The notes beneath the pieces were generated by a model. That model saw nothing but the letters and a program-made list of their open reading frames with translations, made no database searches and was not told the origin of the DNA. Made by a program: the position numbers and the translations under genes. Positions 12,901 to 23,910 of a stretch of DNA of 64,000 nucleotides are shown piece by piece (within the stretch, counting starts at the first letter, position 1; every line of letters starts with the position of its first letter). The DNA comes from Malurus cyaneus samueli. Taxonomy: Eukaryota > Chordata > Aves > Passeriformes > Maluridae. The stretch covers positions 42,987,791 through 43,051,790 of the forward strand of contig CM019236.1 of assembly GCA_009741485.1 (NCBI GenBank). The letters run 5' to 3'.

Positions 12901-13908
12901 TCTTGGATAGTCTGGTTAACTGAATTGACAAATTAATTCAATCGCTTTCTATATAAAATCTCAGCCTTAGGATACCAATTCTCTACACTTCATGAACAAC
13001 AAGCGTTTTGCACACTGATTATAAGAAAAAAACAGAGCTCGGATAAAGACACAGAACAACCTACATGCCAACAAGGCTCCAGCAAGTACCTCGGTAGCTG
13101 AAGCCTTAGAATCATTGGAATAGTCATGTTTCAATAAGTACTTGGTATCTACTTCATTAATTAATGTAATTCTATATATCAAAGTTTATCACAGTAGGTT
13201 TCTGCTACAAGTAATCCAAAACTGTCACATACACTTATGAAGGTATGGCTTTAAATAGAAGCATATATGCTCTTATTGCACCAGCTTACAGTAGTTATAG
13301 TGCTGACACAGTCCCATATTTTCAATGAAATGTCAAAATAGTTTTTACTGTAATGATGATGCTGTACTGTATCAGCTGCAACAAATGTTCCAGCTGATAT
13401 TCACCAAATACTCTCTTACGGTTGTCACTGAAGATGGCACTGCATAGTTGAAATTATGCTTTCCAAGGGAATTATTCAAACTATAGGACTGAAACATTGA
13501 TCAGTAGCACAAGATGCTTGGCCAACACAGAGGGTAATTACTTAATTCCAGTTGAGAGTAAAGGCTGCTTGGAGTTAAGCTCTCTAAGTCCTTGCCTAAG
13601 TTTTGGTGGGACTGGAGCCAGAAGCCACTTTCCTTTGGATGGAAAGGATGATATTGCATGAAGAAGAGACAAATGTCCGGCCTCCTTTCAAGGCAGCACT
13701 CCCTGACAATTCCCTAAAGATTGTGCTGTGCCACACACTCCTGGCTGACATGGAGGTTCAGGGGAATGTCTGGTTTTGATCCTGATAATGGCACGCCAGA
13801 GCTCATCCTGCAGTGCTTTAGGGTGTTGCCTTGAAAGGCAGTTTTTAATAATGACACAGACACGGTTAAGGGGATAAAAAGGGTTTTACCTCGGTATTTG
13901 GGATCCCA
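9938..13908. repeat. Left arm of an 8.3-kb inverted repeat
   Basis: Read in reverse complement, this 3,971-base arm matches 14,124-18,213 from end to end. I checked the outer ends ('ccagaaagtgatagaccctg' against its reverse complement at 18,184-18,203), the interior near 10.0-10.4, 11.2, 12.1, 12.8, 13.1 and 13.3 kb, and the inner edge ('cggtatttgggatccca'). The arms differ mainly by single-base insertions and deletions. This arm is about 119 bases shorter than its partner and often lacks single bases the other has, for example around 13,058-13,100. No coding gene is evident. It begins at the base right after the N gap. Confidence 0.95.
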
Positions 13909-14123
13909 GGGCACAACTTGATGGCAGAATGCACACACGTGTACAACCGGATACAAGTTTTATAGGTTTCAGGAATTAGCATACCTATCTAGGATTCCCC
14001 AATAAGAAACTTAACAATGCAGTAATGTCCCCTATTCTAATGAATTCCCCCCTCCAGATGAGGCCAGAGCCCAGTTTACACAAGATGTTCCAGAGAGAAG
14101 GCTTCACCCAAGGCTGAGTCTCG
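13909..14123. other. Spacer (loop) of the large inverted repeat
   Basis: About 215 bases present once, between the two arms. It has a purine/pyrimidine-biased stretch ('gaattcccccctccagatga', 14,041-14,060) and an 'aataag' motif. Together with the flanking 100-200 bases of each arm it has some look of an LTR, but I cannot assign it to a family. Confidence 0.8.
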
Positions 14124-17100
14124 TGGGATCCCAAATACCGAGGTAAAACCCTTTTTATCCCCTTAACCGTGTCTGTGTCATTATTAAAAACTGGCCTTTC
14201 AAGGCAACACCCCTCACAAAGCACTGGCCAGGATGAGCCTCTGGCTGTGCCATTATCAGGATCAAAACCAGACATTCCCCTGAACCTCCATGTCAGCCAG
14301 GAGTGTGTGGCACAGCACAATCTTTAGGGAATTGTCAGGGAGTGCTGCCTTGAAAGGAGGCCGGACATTTGTCTCTTCTTCATGCAATATCATCCTTTCC
14401 ATCCAAAGGGAAAGTGGCTTCTGGCTCCAGTCCCACCAAAACTTAGGCAAGGACTTAGAGAGCTTAACTCCAAGCAGCCTTTACTCTCAACTGGAATTAA
14501 GTAATTACCCTCTGTGTTGGCCAAGCATCTTGTGCTACTGATCAATGTTTCAGTCCTATAAGTTTGAATAATTCCCTTGGAAAGCATAATTTCAACTATG
14601 CAGTGCCATCTTCAGTGACAACCGTAAGAGAGTATTTGGTGAATATCAGCTGGAACATTTGTTGCAGCTGATACAGTAACAGCATCATCATTACAGTAAA
14701 AACTATTTTGACATTTCATTGAAAAATATGGGACTGTGTCAGCACTATAACTACCTGTAAGCTGGTGCAATAAGAGCATATATGCTTCTATTTAAAGCCA
14801 TACCTTCATAAGTGTATGTGACAGTTTTGGATTACTTGATGCAGAAACCTACTGTGATAAAACTTTGATATATAGAATTACATTAATTAAATGAAGTAGA
14901 TACCAAGTACTTTATTGAAACATGACTATTCCAATGATTCTAAGGCTTCAGCTACCAGAGGTACTTGCTGGAGCCTTGTTGGCAATGTAGGTCTGTTCTG
15001 TGTCTTTATCCGAGCTCTGTTTTTTTCTTATAATCAGTGTGCAAAACGCTTGTTGTTCATGCCAGTGTAGAGAATTGGTATCCTAAGGCTGAGATTTTAT
15101 ATAGAAAGCGATTGCAATTAATTTGTCAAATTCAGTTAACCAGAGCTATCCAAGACATTTTCTGTCTCAAAGCTGGCTCCTGAATGGCTGGTAGTACTTT
15201 GAGATTCCTGTGGTTGCAGGGGATTCAAGGATGAAGATACCGCAGACAGTGAAATACATTGGAAAGAACACTGGAGAGATGTTGTGTACCCATATGAGCA
15301 GAGTCCCTGGACATTTATGGAAAACTGCAGTACTGGAAGACCAATAATTATTATTCTTTTCAGGGTTGTTGCCTGTTTTGTGGGGCTCTGGGGAGTAATG
15401 TAGTACAGTGCAGAAACAAGAAGATAATATGCATGAATGTTATGCATAAATATTCCTACTTTGCCAGGCACCTTTGGACATATTAGCTTGTTCGATGAAG
15501 ACGAGAGGAATTTACTTCTGAAAAGTGAGATCTGCAAAGGAGACTTCACAGCAGAAATTAATAGAGGACACGGGAAAGCAGCTTATTTCTGAAAGTAGTT
15601 AGTAAGAGTTGAGCATTACACTGATGTAGCTGTGGTATCTGAATAGCTGCAGAATGAGAACTTTCCTTTTCCAGCTACAGTTTCCTTCCTGTCCCTCTTC
15701 CAAAAATTAGAAAAGATAATGTAACAGTAGTCTTATAAGCAAGCAGAATTGAGGTCCTCTATTCCCATGGCTCTTTTGTAGGCCTATCAGAAAACCAAGG
15801 GGGTAACAAACTCATTTTTTAAGGGTCCAGCTGTGTGAGACGAGGGGAAAGTTTGGGACTAATGGAGGGAATGCAGCTGACTCCAGAGGCATGGCCTGTA
15901 TAGAGAAATACAGAACATTTCCTGCAAATTTGCTCTTCATGTAACACATGAAGCCGCAAGTGCTGGCTGGCTGTGCAATTGCTAAAAAATTGATCCCATA
16001 CAATGGCAGCTTTTAAAACCCCATAACTCTAGCAATGTGTTACACTGAATTTCAGATGCACCCTCGTTGTGTGAAAAACAAATTGCTCTGGCCAGAGAAT
16101 TTCTTCAGTATAATTCTTGGAATGTTTAAATATAACCACTTCCATCATGTGCTGACAAAGAAGGATTTCTGCCTCAGGAATCACTGGCAAATCAAGTCAG
16201 CCATTTATCATACTGCATAGCTAACATTAAATAAACACACTTGTCCAAATTAATGAGGGCTGTTGTTGTCTGTAAAAGCTTCAGGGCTGAGCAGGAGATG
16301 TCCTGTGAAGTTGATGTGTAGTTGTAGCACTGGTTTCCCGAAGGAGAGACAATGTTTTTATTTCAATGAAAATATTTCATGAGCCCTGTACTAAATTAAC
16401 TAGTTTCTTTTTCATCCAACGAAGGGAATGATGCACTGAAAGATGAATAAGGAAAATTATCATGTTGGCTGCTTACACTCTGGCTTCTGACAGTTGCTAG
16501 TTAGAGAATCCTTTAATTATTTGTGAAGAAAGACCTCTCTTGAGTTCTCCACTGGACTGAAAAAATTAGTCCTTCTCGTCATCCACAAACAATCTGGCTA
16601 GGGCTCCTGGCACACAGAAAGGTTTCTGCATTACTTTGGTTTATGCATATATATCAATGAGCCAGCCAAGTTCCATCTGGCTTCATATAATCAGAGATCA
16701 AAGACAAGATCTGAGGGCAGCAGAGGTGTGCTATTTGCTCCCCAGAACTCGGTGTGCTGCTTCCTTTAATTTTGCACACCTAGTTAAGGTTCAGTAATCT
16801 TGTATTGTACATTGTCATGCGAGCGCTCCATGCACTTTGCCAAGCTGATTCTCAGAGCATAGATGCTCTCTTTGGTTTGGGTCAAATTGTTCCAGTATTC
16901 CCTAAAATCAGCAGTCACTTTTGAGTCTCGCTTTCAGACACGTGAAGGCTGCTCAGCCCTCCTCACATCAGTTGAGTGGGGGTGTTTAATATCCTTTTGT
17001 GTCAACTAGATTTGATGAGATCTGTGATTTCAACATTCATTACTGCTCAAATAGGTTGGAGAGGAGAAGCAGAAGAAATTTGAAATTATGGGATTAGTCA

Positions 17101-18213
17101 ATCTTGGTGTTTCTTATTCTCCTCACTCAAGGCATATTATTTAGCTGACTCCAAACATAGTCACTCATTAAGTCAGGTAAGCTTCTTCTTCTAAGTTTGA
17201 TTGAGAATGTAAATTCCTTCCCAGAACAGGTAGATGCAGTGAAGTGACATTTCAACAAAAAATTGTCCTGAAACTTTCTCGACTATAGGGCAGAATTTGC
17301 AGTGAATTACCCACTGGGCAAGTAAATGGCTACATTCTAGTTATGTCTTAAATTGTGGCAGTTGCATTGAGCTATGGAAATGAAAAAGATTAAGGCGAAG
17401 AAGTTATTTGTTAACACCAAAAATGGCTAATATGGCAGTTAAGACTGCCTTGGACTGTTCCCTTTGTTCCATGGCCAGGGTGTGCTTTACAACATATTAA
17501 GCACTGGAAAGTGACCTTTTAACTCATTGGTGCCAAAAAAACACTTAATGCATGAAGTAGCACACATGTAAAGACACATGTAAGTACTTAACACATGTAA
17601 AGACAGATGCAGCTGGCCACTCTCCACCGATTTCTCTAGAAAGACTGAGGCACTTTTAAGTTTACAAGTGAAATTTTGCCTGAGTGACCAGAAACCTAAA
17701 ATAAAAGATAAGAAGCTGAAAGCTACCGTGAGAGGGAAAACTGAGACAGACTGGGTACAATTGTTCCTTCCTCGGTGCTGTCCAGGGAAACCTTTTCTTT
17801 CTTTCATTTGTGCATAACAAAAGTGCATCTGTCACTAAAAGCTGTTCTGCCACTTTTGAATCTTCATGGCTGATTCCCAAAATTGCACAGTTCAAGTGAA
17901 AGCTCACATTTTGTGGTTCTAAAATCACACCTATAGACATTCCTGGACGCACGTTTTTCAAATGCAACGAAGAAAAGGCTTTCAGACAAAAGCATATTGC
18001 AAAGGAGAAGAATCCTGTAGATTCAAGCTTGATTACTGCGTCTGACCCACTCCCAGGGGAGCTAAGCCCATCCGTCATGTGAAAATGAAGTGATTTAGAG
18101 ATATAAAGGCAATGCTGTTTACCCACATCACTATAAGAGCTTGCTTATCTGTCTTGGTCTGAATTGCAACCTCCATCTGTTTTTCAGGGTCTATCACTTT
18201 CTGGTTTTCTTTC
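14124..18213. repeat. Right arm of the 8.3-kb inverted repeat
   Basis: This 4,090-base arm is the reverse complement of 9,938-13,908. It looks the cleaner of the two copies and runs without a break into ordinary sequence at 18,214, so it is probably the genuine locus. It contains no recognised gene. The open frames shared by both arms (for example 17,662-18,126 on the minus strand) are shared because the DNA is duplicated, not because of coding constraint. Confidence 0.95.
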
Positions 18214-21200
18214 TGTTCTCCCCATAACTGTGGCCTATTCCAGGTCAAAGGCAAAGACTTAGATAAGCGCTGGGGACTCTGTGTCTTACTCTAAAACATA
18301 GTGGTGAGAAAATGGAGTGCATAATCCATTGCTCAGGGGCTCTGAGAAGAAATGTTAAGCAGCTCCAAATATGGTGTTCTGGGCTATTTTTGGTGTACAG
18401 GCTAGGTAATATCTCTCAGAGATGAAGGAAAATTATCAAAATCATGTCTGTTTAGGGAGCTATAAAGAAACAAAAAGTCATCATAAATGCTCTAGTAGAA
18501 CAGAGACTTGCTCCACTGCTACGTTTTCAAGAAACCCTTGCACAATGACTCTTGCATCTAGGAATTAATCACTGAAAAGTCCTGAGGATAGCAATGGAAA
18601 ATTCCAGTAGGCAAGATCCATTGAGGTAGAAAAGGGACAAAATTTCAAGTGAGCTCTCGGACAGTTGCCTGTACCCCACAATAAAATTCACCTGCCCTCA
18701 CACTCTTAAAGGAAGATTATGTTTTAAAAATTGGACTATGTCCAGTGTTGAGTGGGTCTAAAATGCGTGCTTCGTGTGATAAGCTCAGTGAGTTGCATGA
18801 GAAGAAATTAGCTGTTAATGGGTTTCAGCTTTCCCTTCCATGGATTTCTTAGAGTTCCATGTAACAAACTCATTTGCTGCTCTTCTGAAGTTCAGCTTCT
18901 GTTTGGAGTCCCAACTGTTCAGTGCCTGGGGAAAAGCCTGATTTGGGGTTCTGCACAGCCCCTACTTTGTGGGACAGAAGTGAATTGGCAGAGAACAAAT
19001 CCTTTCTGTAGTCTGAAAGACTGTAGTGACTTTTGGACTGAGTTGGGGCCATTTTCTCCATCATCCCTTTAAAGCTGGAAGTGTTGGATGGCTTCAGGAA
19101 CTGGGCAAGGCTAGAATGGAAACAACCTCTCATCTTCCAAACATTGCTAGAATTTAAATTCTTTGCATCACATACCCTGTTGGAGATTGATGAGTTAATA
19201 ATTGTGTCAGGTGAGTGCTTGCTTAATCACTAAAAGTGATTAACTATACATGAACTAAACATGCTTAGAAATCAGATCAGTCTGTCTTCGCTTCTTGCCT
19301 ATTAGCAGGGAAATCCAACGTTTTTGGGCACTTTTTCTGTAACTCCTGATAATTCCTGGTCCTGGGGGGAACAGACAACCACATTACTTGTTGCAGGCAT
19401 GTAGCCTTATCCAATGTAATTTACTGGTTTCACTGAGGCTACTACAGGGAGCTAGTTTAAATGGGTTGTATTTAATAACACTGTTTCAGTGTGACAATAT
19501 TAGTGGCAATGCACAGAAGGAAAAGTAGTTTGGAATGACTAAAGTGCCTACACAGCATCTCTTGAAGTGATGGCAAGTGTCTAGGAAGAATCTTAGGAGG
19601 TGTTCAACCAATTTGTCACTCAGTGTGAGGCTCTGATGCACCAGAGAGCTGTGGAATGGCAGCAGAGATTGTCTCCCTGTTGCTCCATCGGACAAGGATC
19701 ACAAACAGAAGTTTGTAAGAACTTGTCCAATAAATAAAGACATGTCCCATAAATAAATTTGGAAGGTATATCTGGCTAAAACCAGCTGCCCTCTGGTAGA
19801 AAGTCAGGATTACACGCATGAAGAGAGCTTTCTGTCATAAAATGAGCTCATCTCCAAGGAAAAACTTCGTTTCCAACCCTGGCAATTCACTTTGGAGATA
19901 TGGGGCAGAGGGGAATATAGTACCAGTCTCACTGCTGTGCATCAGAAAATGGTCCAGCTGAAAGTGAGCAGCACAGTGGCAATGTTCTCATTGAATATTT
20001 CCCGCACCAGAAACAGGAAGTGTTTTTATCCCTGTCTCCAGCCACTTTTTCATGTGAAGATCAACCTGCAGCCTTCCTTGCATCTCCCAGTTTGTACATG
20101 AGGTGTGAAAACCACAGCTTGTTCAGATCTACTGTGAGCACTAGTTGTTTTGGTTCTTTTTGCTAGTCTTGCATTTTATGAAGAGCTGGGAGAAATTACC
20201 AATTATCTCCTGGGTGGCTTATGAGAGCAGTAGCCTTTGAGGCATTGTCTCTGTATAGACCTGCATTAATCATTTGACCTGCTTCCTCTTCTGCAAGATA
20301 GCATACTTTGTCCTTGGAATGGCTGCTTCACAATTACACTGTGTAACACTTGATTTCCTTAGAAATAAAGGCACTGAAAGTAACATAGTTGGGAAGAACC
20401 CCATGCCTCTTTCCTTCAGGATCATGAAATGTGGGAACACCTGGGTTCCCTTCTGGTTTTAACTGGCTCATCGGTTACTTTTTGAAGCAAACTTGGGTAA
20501 ACATCAGTGACATATTGTGAAGAAGGTGGAGGCATTGATTAGTCCTCTGAAACACATAATTTTATGGCCAGAAGTTCTGGGTTCATTCCCATGTGGATGG
20601 GGTAGTGGTTCAAGAGAGGGGAAATATACCTGGATCCTGTAAATGTACAAACTTGGGATTACTTGGGTTGAATATTTGGGGTGATAAACTAGTGCTGGCT
20701 ATATAGGTACCACCACTTTCTTCGAGAGCTCTGGTCCCTACATGGCTCAGTAGCTGGTGTGGTCACACAGCTGTCAGACGAGCTCATGGTGAAACCTCTT
20801 TTCAACCATGTGGCTTGCAGTTATAATAATCTATTGTGCAGAAGCAGAAATAAATTTGATGAAGCAGAACAGGAACTAGCCAAACAAAAGTGTCCCAGTA
20901 GAATTGAATCTCATGCCTGAGTCTTAATATCATGACCTTTTTAATAAGGCAAGGTGCACTAAATTGGTCTGGTGTCTCACACTTATCTACCACTGCCTGA
21001 TCATAGTGTCCTGACCTCACCCGACTCTGCTCTGGAAATTTAGTATCAAACTGTAGGGGTTAACAGTGTTGCAGCTTCACATAATGCCAGGACATACTCA
21101 GGAACTCAGGACTCTAGCCCTTTCTTGAGGTCCAAAATGTAACCTGTCTTTTTTTTTTTTTTTTTTTTTCTTTTTTTTTGCCTCACACAAATGGACGTCT

Positions 21201-22879
21201 CTAGAGCTTGGCATTTTTTTTTTTTTCATAATCCAGATGCCACGTATGGAAGGAATCTGAGTAACACTTGTAGGTACGCTAAACTTTACGTTCCTGCAGG
21301 AAGAAAGCAGCTGGCAGGAGTTACTCCCCTTCTTCGGGTATTAATGCTCGGTTGTCTACATTGTTATGTTTGCTTATCCATGTTTGCGTTAATGATTGTG
21401 AGTGAGCAGGAGAGGCAAGTGGAAGGACTAACTGGGACACCTGTCCACAGTTCGCTCATTAAGCCAAAACACAACTCAGAAAAAAACACTTGTCGAATCA
21501 AAATGGGAACCTTCAAGCCTTGTTACATTATCCTTGGACCCTTTCTCACCCTGTCCAAAAGAAAACAAAGTGGTAGTGAAGTGCGAGTTTCTTCTGGAAG
21601 AGTTTCTCCTAAAAGTTTGAGACTATGACCTTGCCTATTATTGTTCAGAAAAGAATTTAGAATGATAAATTCCTGCTACTCTTGCGCCTCATCTCTGTGC
21701 AGTAATAGAGTATTTAGTTTTATAGTTCTGTGATTACTTCTATCAGACAAGGTGACCCTGGAATTTCCAGCAAAATTATGTGTAGAAATTTATAACTGTG
21801 CATGGAGTTCCCTTCTGAGCTACAACCCCACTGTGCTAAGCCCTTCTGGTGCCAAGAAGCCTAGACAGTGAAGCTGTAGTCTCAAGGCTAATGGTGGTTG
21901 AGACAGACACAAGATTTTGGGGTCTTCTGCATGCTGGCTTGCACCCAATCTTACTCAATTTTACAGCTTCATACAGAAAAGTGCTGAATCTCCACAGTGC
22001 AACAAGACCATTCTGCTTCAAGTTTGTGCATGGGTTTAATATTGACTTTATATGGATGCCCAAGGGAAGGAAAAAAAACCCCACAAAAATTGTATTTTAT
22101 GCTCTATCAATAAAACCAAAGCAAACAAGGGTCAAACACTTCTTTTTGTAGTCCAGACATATATGAATGCTTTTGAGTAAAATAGTTGGAATTTTTCTCA
22201 GCAGCAGCTGAGGCATAGACAAGGAACTTCATGCTTGTATCCTGAACTTTTTTTAGGTAACATGCCAGTTTGGGAGAAAAGAGGAAGACATTAATACATA
22301 GCTAAAAAATTTGGCTAAAAGGTCACAAAGAATTGCTCTATGCCCAAGACAGCCTAAAATCCACATTTGCTCTTGGCAACAAATCACTCTCTAGACATAG
22401 AGGCAAAGAGTTGGAAAATCCCCTGACTTTGCTGGAGCCACTGGAGTTTTGCTGCTCATTTTCCAGACTTCTTTGAAATAAACATGAGAAACATGACTGA
22501 AAAATCCCATACTTGAAGAAAAGTTCAGCTTGAGCATATGAAAAGTCCTGCCAGATCAGGAGGATCTTTATACACTCGAAAGTGCATGCAAAAGTCCCAG
22601 TTCACATGATAACACAGCATAGTAACTGCCATGTCTTTTTGGATAAGAGGGACTGGGCAGTGATAGTAACTGCTTACATTTTGATTTGAGCCTTTCCTAG
22701 ATTAAGTTTCTGTTATAATATCAAAAGATTTTAGCAATTGCAGCTGAGCACACGATTTACAACAGGCAAATCCAACGCATGGTTCTTTTTCTTCATCCTT
22801 TTTTCTGCACTACTACAAACAGAATAAGAACAGAATCTTAATAATATTCCAGAGGCTAAATTGCTAGTTTGAATATAAA
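18214..22879. other. Non-coding DNA with a T-rich tract
   Basis: AT-rich sequence with no recognised exon or repeat apart from the T tract at 21,147-21,179. A 145-residue frame at 21,191-21,628 starts right after the T tract and shows no domain, so I treat it as chance. Confidence 0.55.
21147..21179. repeat. Poly(T) tract
   Basis: About 33 bases of T broken by one C. On the minus strand it would be a poly(A) tail. I see no retroposed gene or SINE body adjoining it. Confidence 0.9.
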
Positions 22880-23100
22880 GAGGTCAGCAGGGATTCACCA
22901 AGTCATCTTCACTGACCTGACTAGTTGAAGAAATGAGCTGACAGGAACCTCATGAAGTTCGAAGTGGGGAAGTAAAAAGTTCTGCTCCTGGGAAGGAAGA
23001 ACCCCAGGAACCAGCACATGGTGGGGTCCACCCAGACAGAGAGAAGCTTAGCATAAAAGGATTTGGATGTTGTCACCAAAAACCAGGAGATAAACTCTCA
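22880..23100 (+). repeat. CR1 LINE fragment, internal
   Basis: Sense-strand CR1 blocks in order: 'gagctgacaggaacctcatg', 'aaccccaggaaccagcacat' and 'ggtccacccag'. They are followed by a diverged continuation ('aaaaggatttggatgttgtc'). No 3' terminus and no intact frame. It lies about 600 bases before another same-strand CR1 piece. Confidence 0.75.
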
Positions 23101-23679
23101 AAAAATTTTGTTATGTTGCAAAGTTGACATTAATTTATTAACAGTTCTGGATGAAAACAAAATCCTCCTCAACGGTTCCATATTCAGGAACCTATCAGAC
23201 CAGATTATATTCCTGAAACTAATAGATATTCATCACACCTCTGAATACATGCATATAAGTTAATTATTTACACAGATGTGTTTGAATATGGCTCTGGATC
23301 TTCTGATGATTCTTTTCTCCTTGGGACTATCTCAAATATGACATTAAATCACAATGTAGTTCTCTTACAATTTTTGCTCTAACACAGAACCCTTGTTTTC
23401 AAAACTAAGTTATCAACTAGCACATATTAATTATTAATACAGGTAAAAGAGGAAGAATTACCTGGAAAACAATTTACTAGTTCCAGGTGTAGGGAGTAGA
23501 CACAAGGCCACACTTGCCTTGGGCATTTCTACTAAGCACTGTGTGATACAAAACAAAGCATTAATCATTAATCATGAATATAGGGATCATACACCACTGT
23601 GCAAAAGTTAAAAGAATTTTCCAACATCTTCCCCAACTGCTGCATAGACTTCTTACAGAAATATAACCTGTTTGGTAAT

Positions 23680-23910
23680 GGTTTTGGCGGACAACAAGTT
23701 GACCGTGAGCTAGCCATGTGCCCTTGCAGCAAAGGAGGTTAATAAGTTGGTTGTGAAGTTTCCTTGCTTGGAGAAATGGAAAAGGCATCTGGACGCAGTT
23801 CTGGTTCACCTGCTCCAGGTGGTCCTGCCTGAGAAGGGAGGTTGGACCAGGTGACATCCAGAGGTCACTTTCAACCACAATCATTCCTCAACCACTCTGT
23901 GATTCTTTAA
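23680..23910 (+). repeat. CR1 LINE fragment, near the 3' end
   Basis: Sense-strand CR1 blocks: 'cggacaacaagttgaccgtg', 'atgtgcccttgcagcaaagg', 'ggaggttggaccaggtgaca' and 'ccactctgtgattctt' at the end. The last block is close to the CR1 3' end but lacks the clean terminal octamers. It could be the second half of the CR1 at 22,880, split by about 600 bases, or a separate insertion. Confidence 0.85.

Noticed and set aside
17662..18126. 154-residue minus-strand frame, with a matching 120-residue frame at 10,024-10,386
   Set aside because: It is preserved in both places only because the DNA is an inverted duplicate. No domain, and the frames diverge at an indel.
20575..20625. 'gggttcattcccatg', like a tRNA B box
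   Set aside because: No A box or cloverleaf at the right spacing, and no SINE structure around it.
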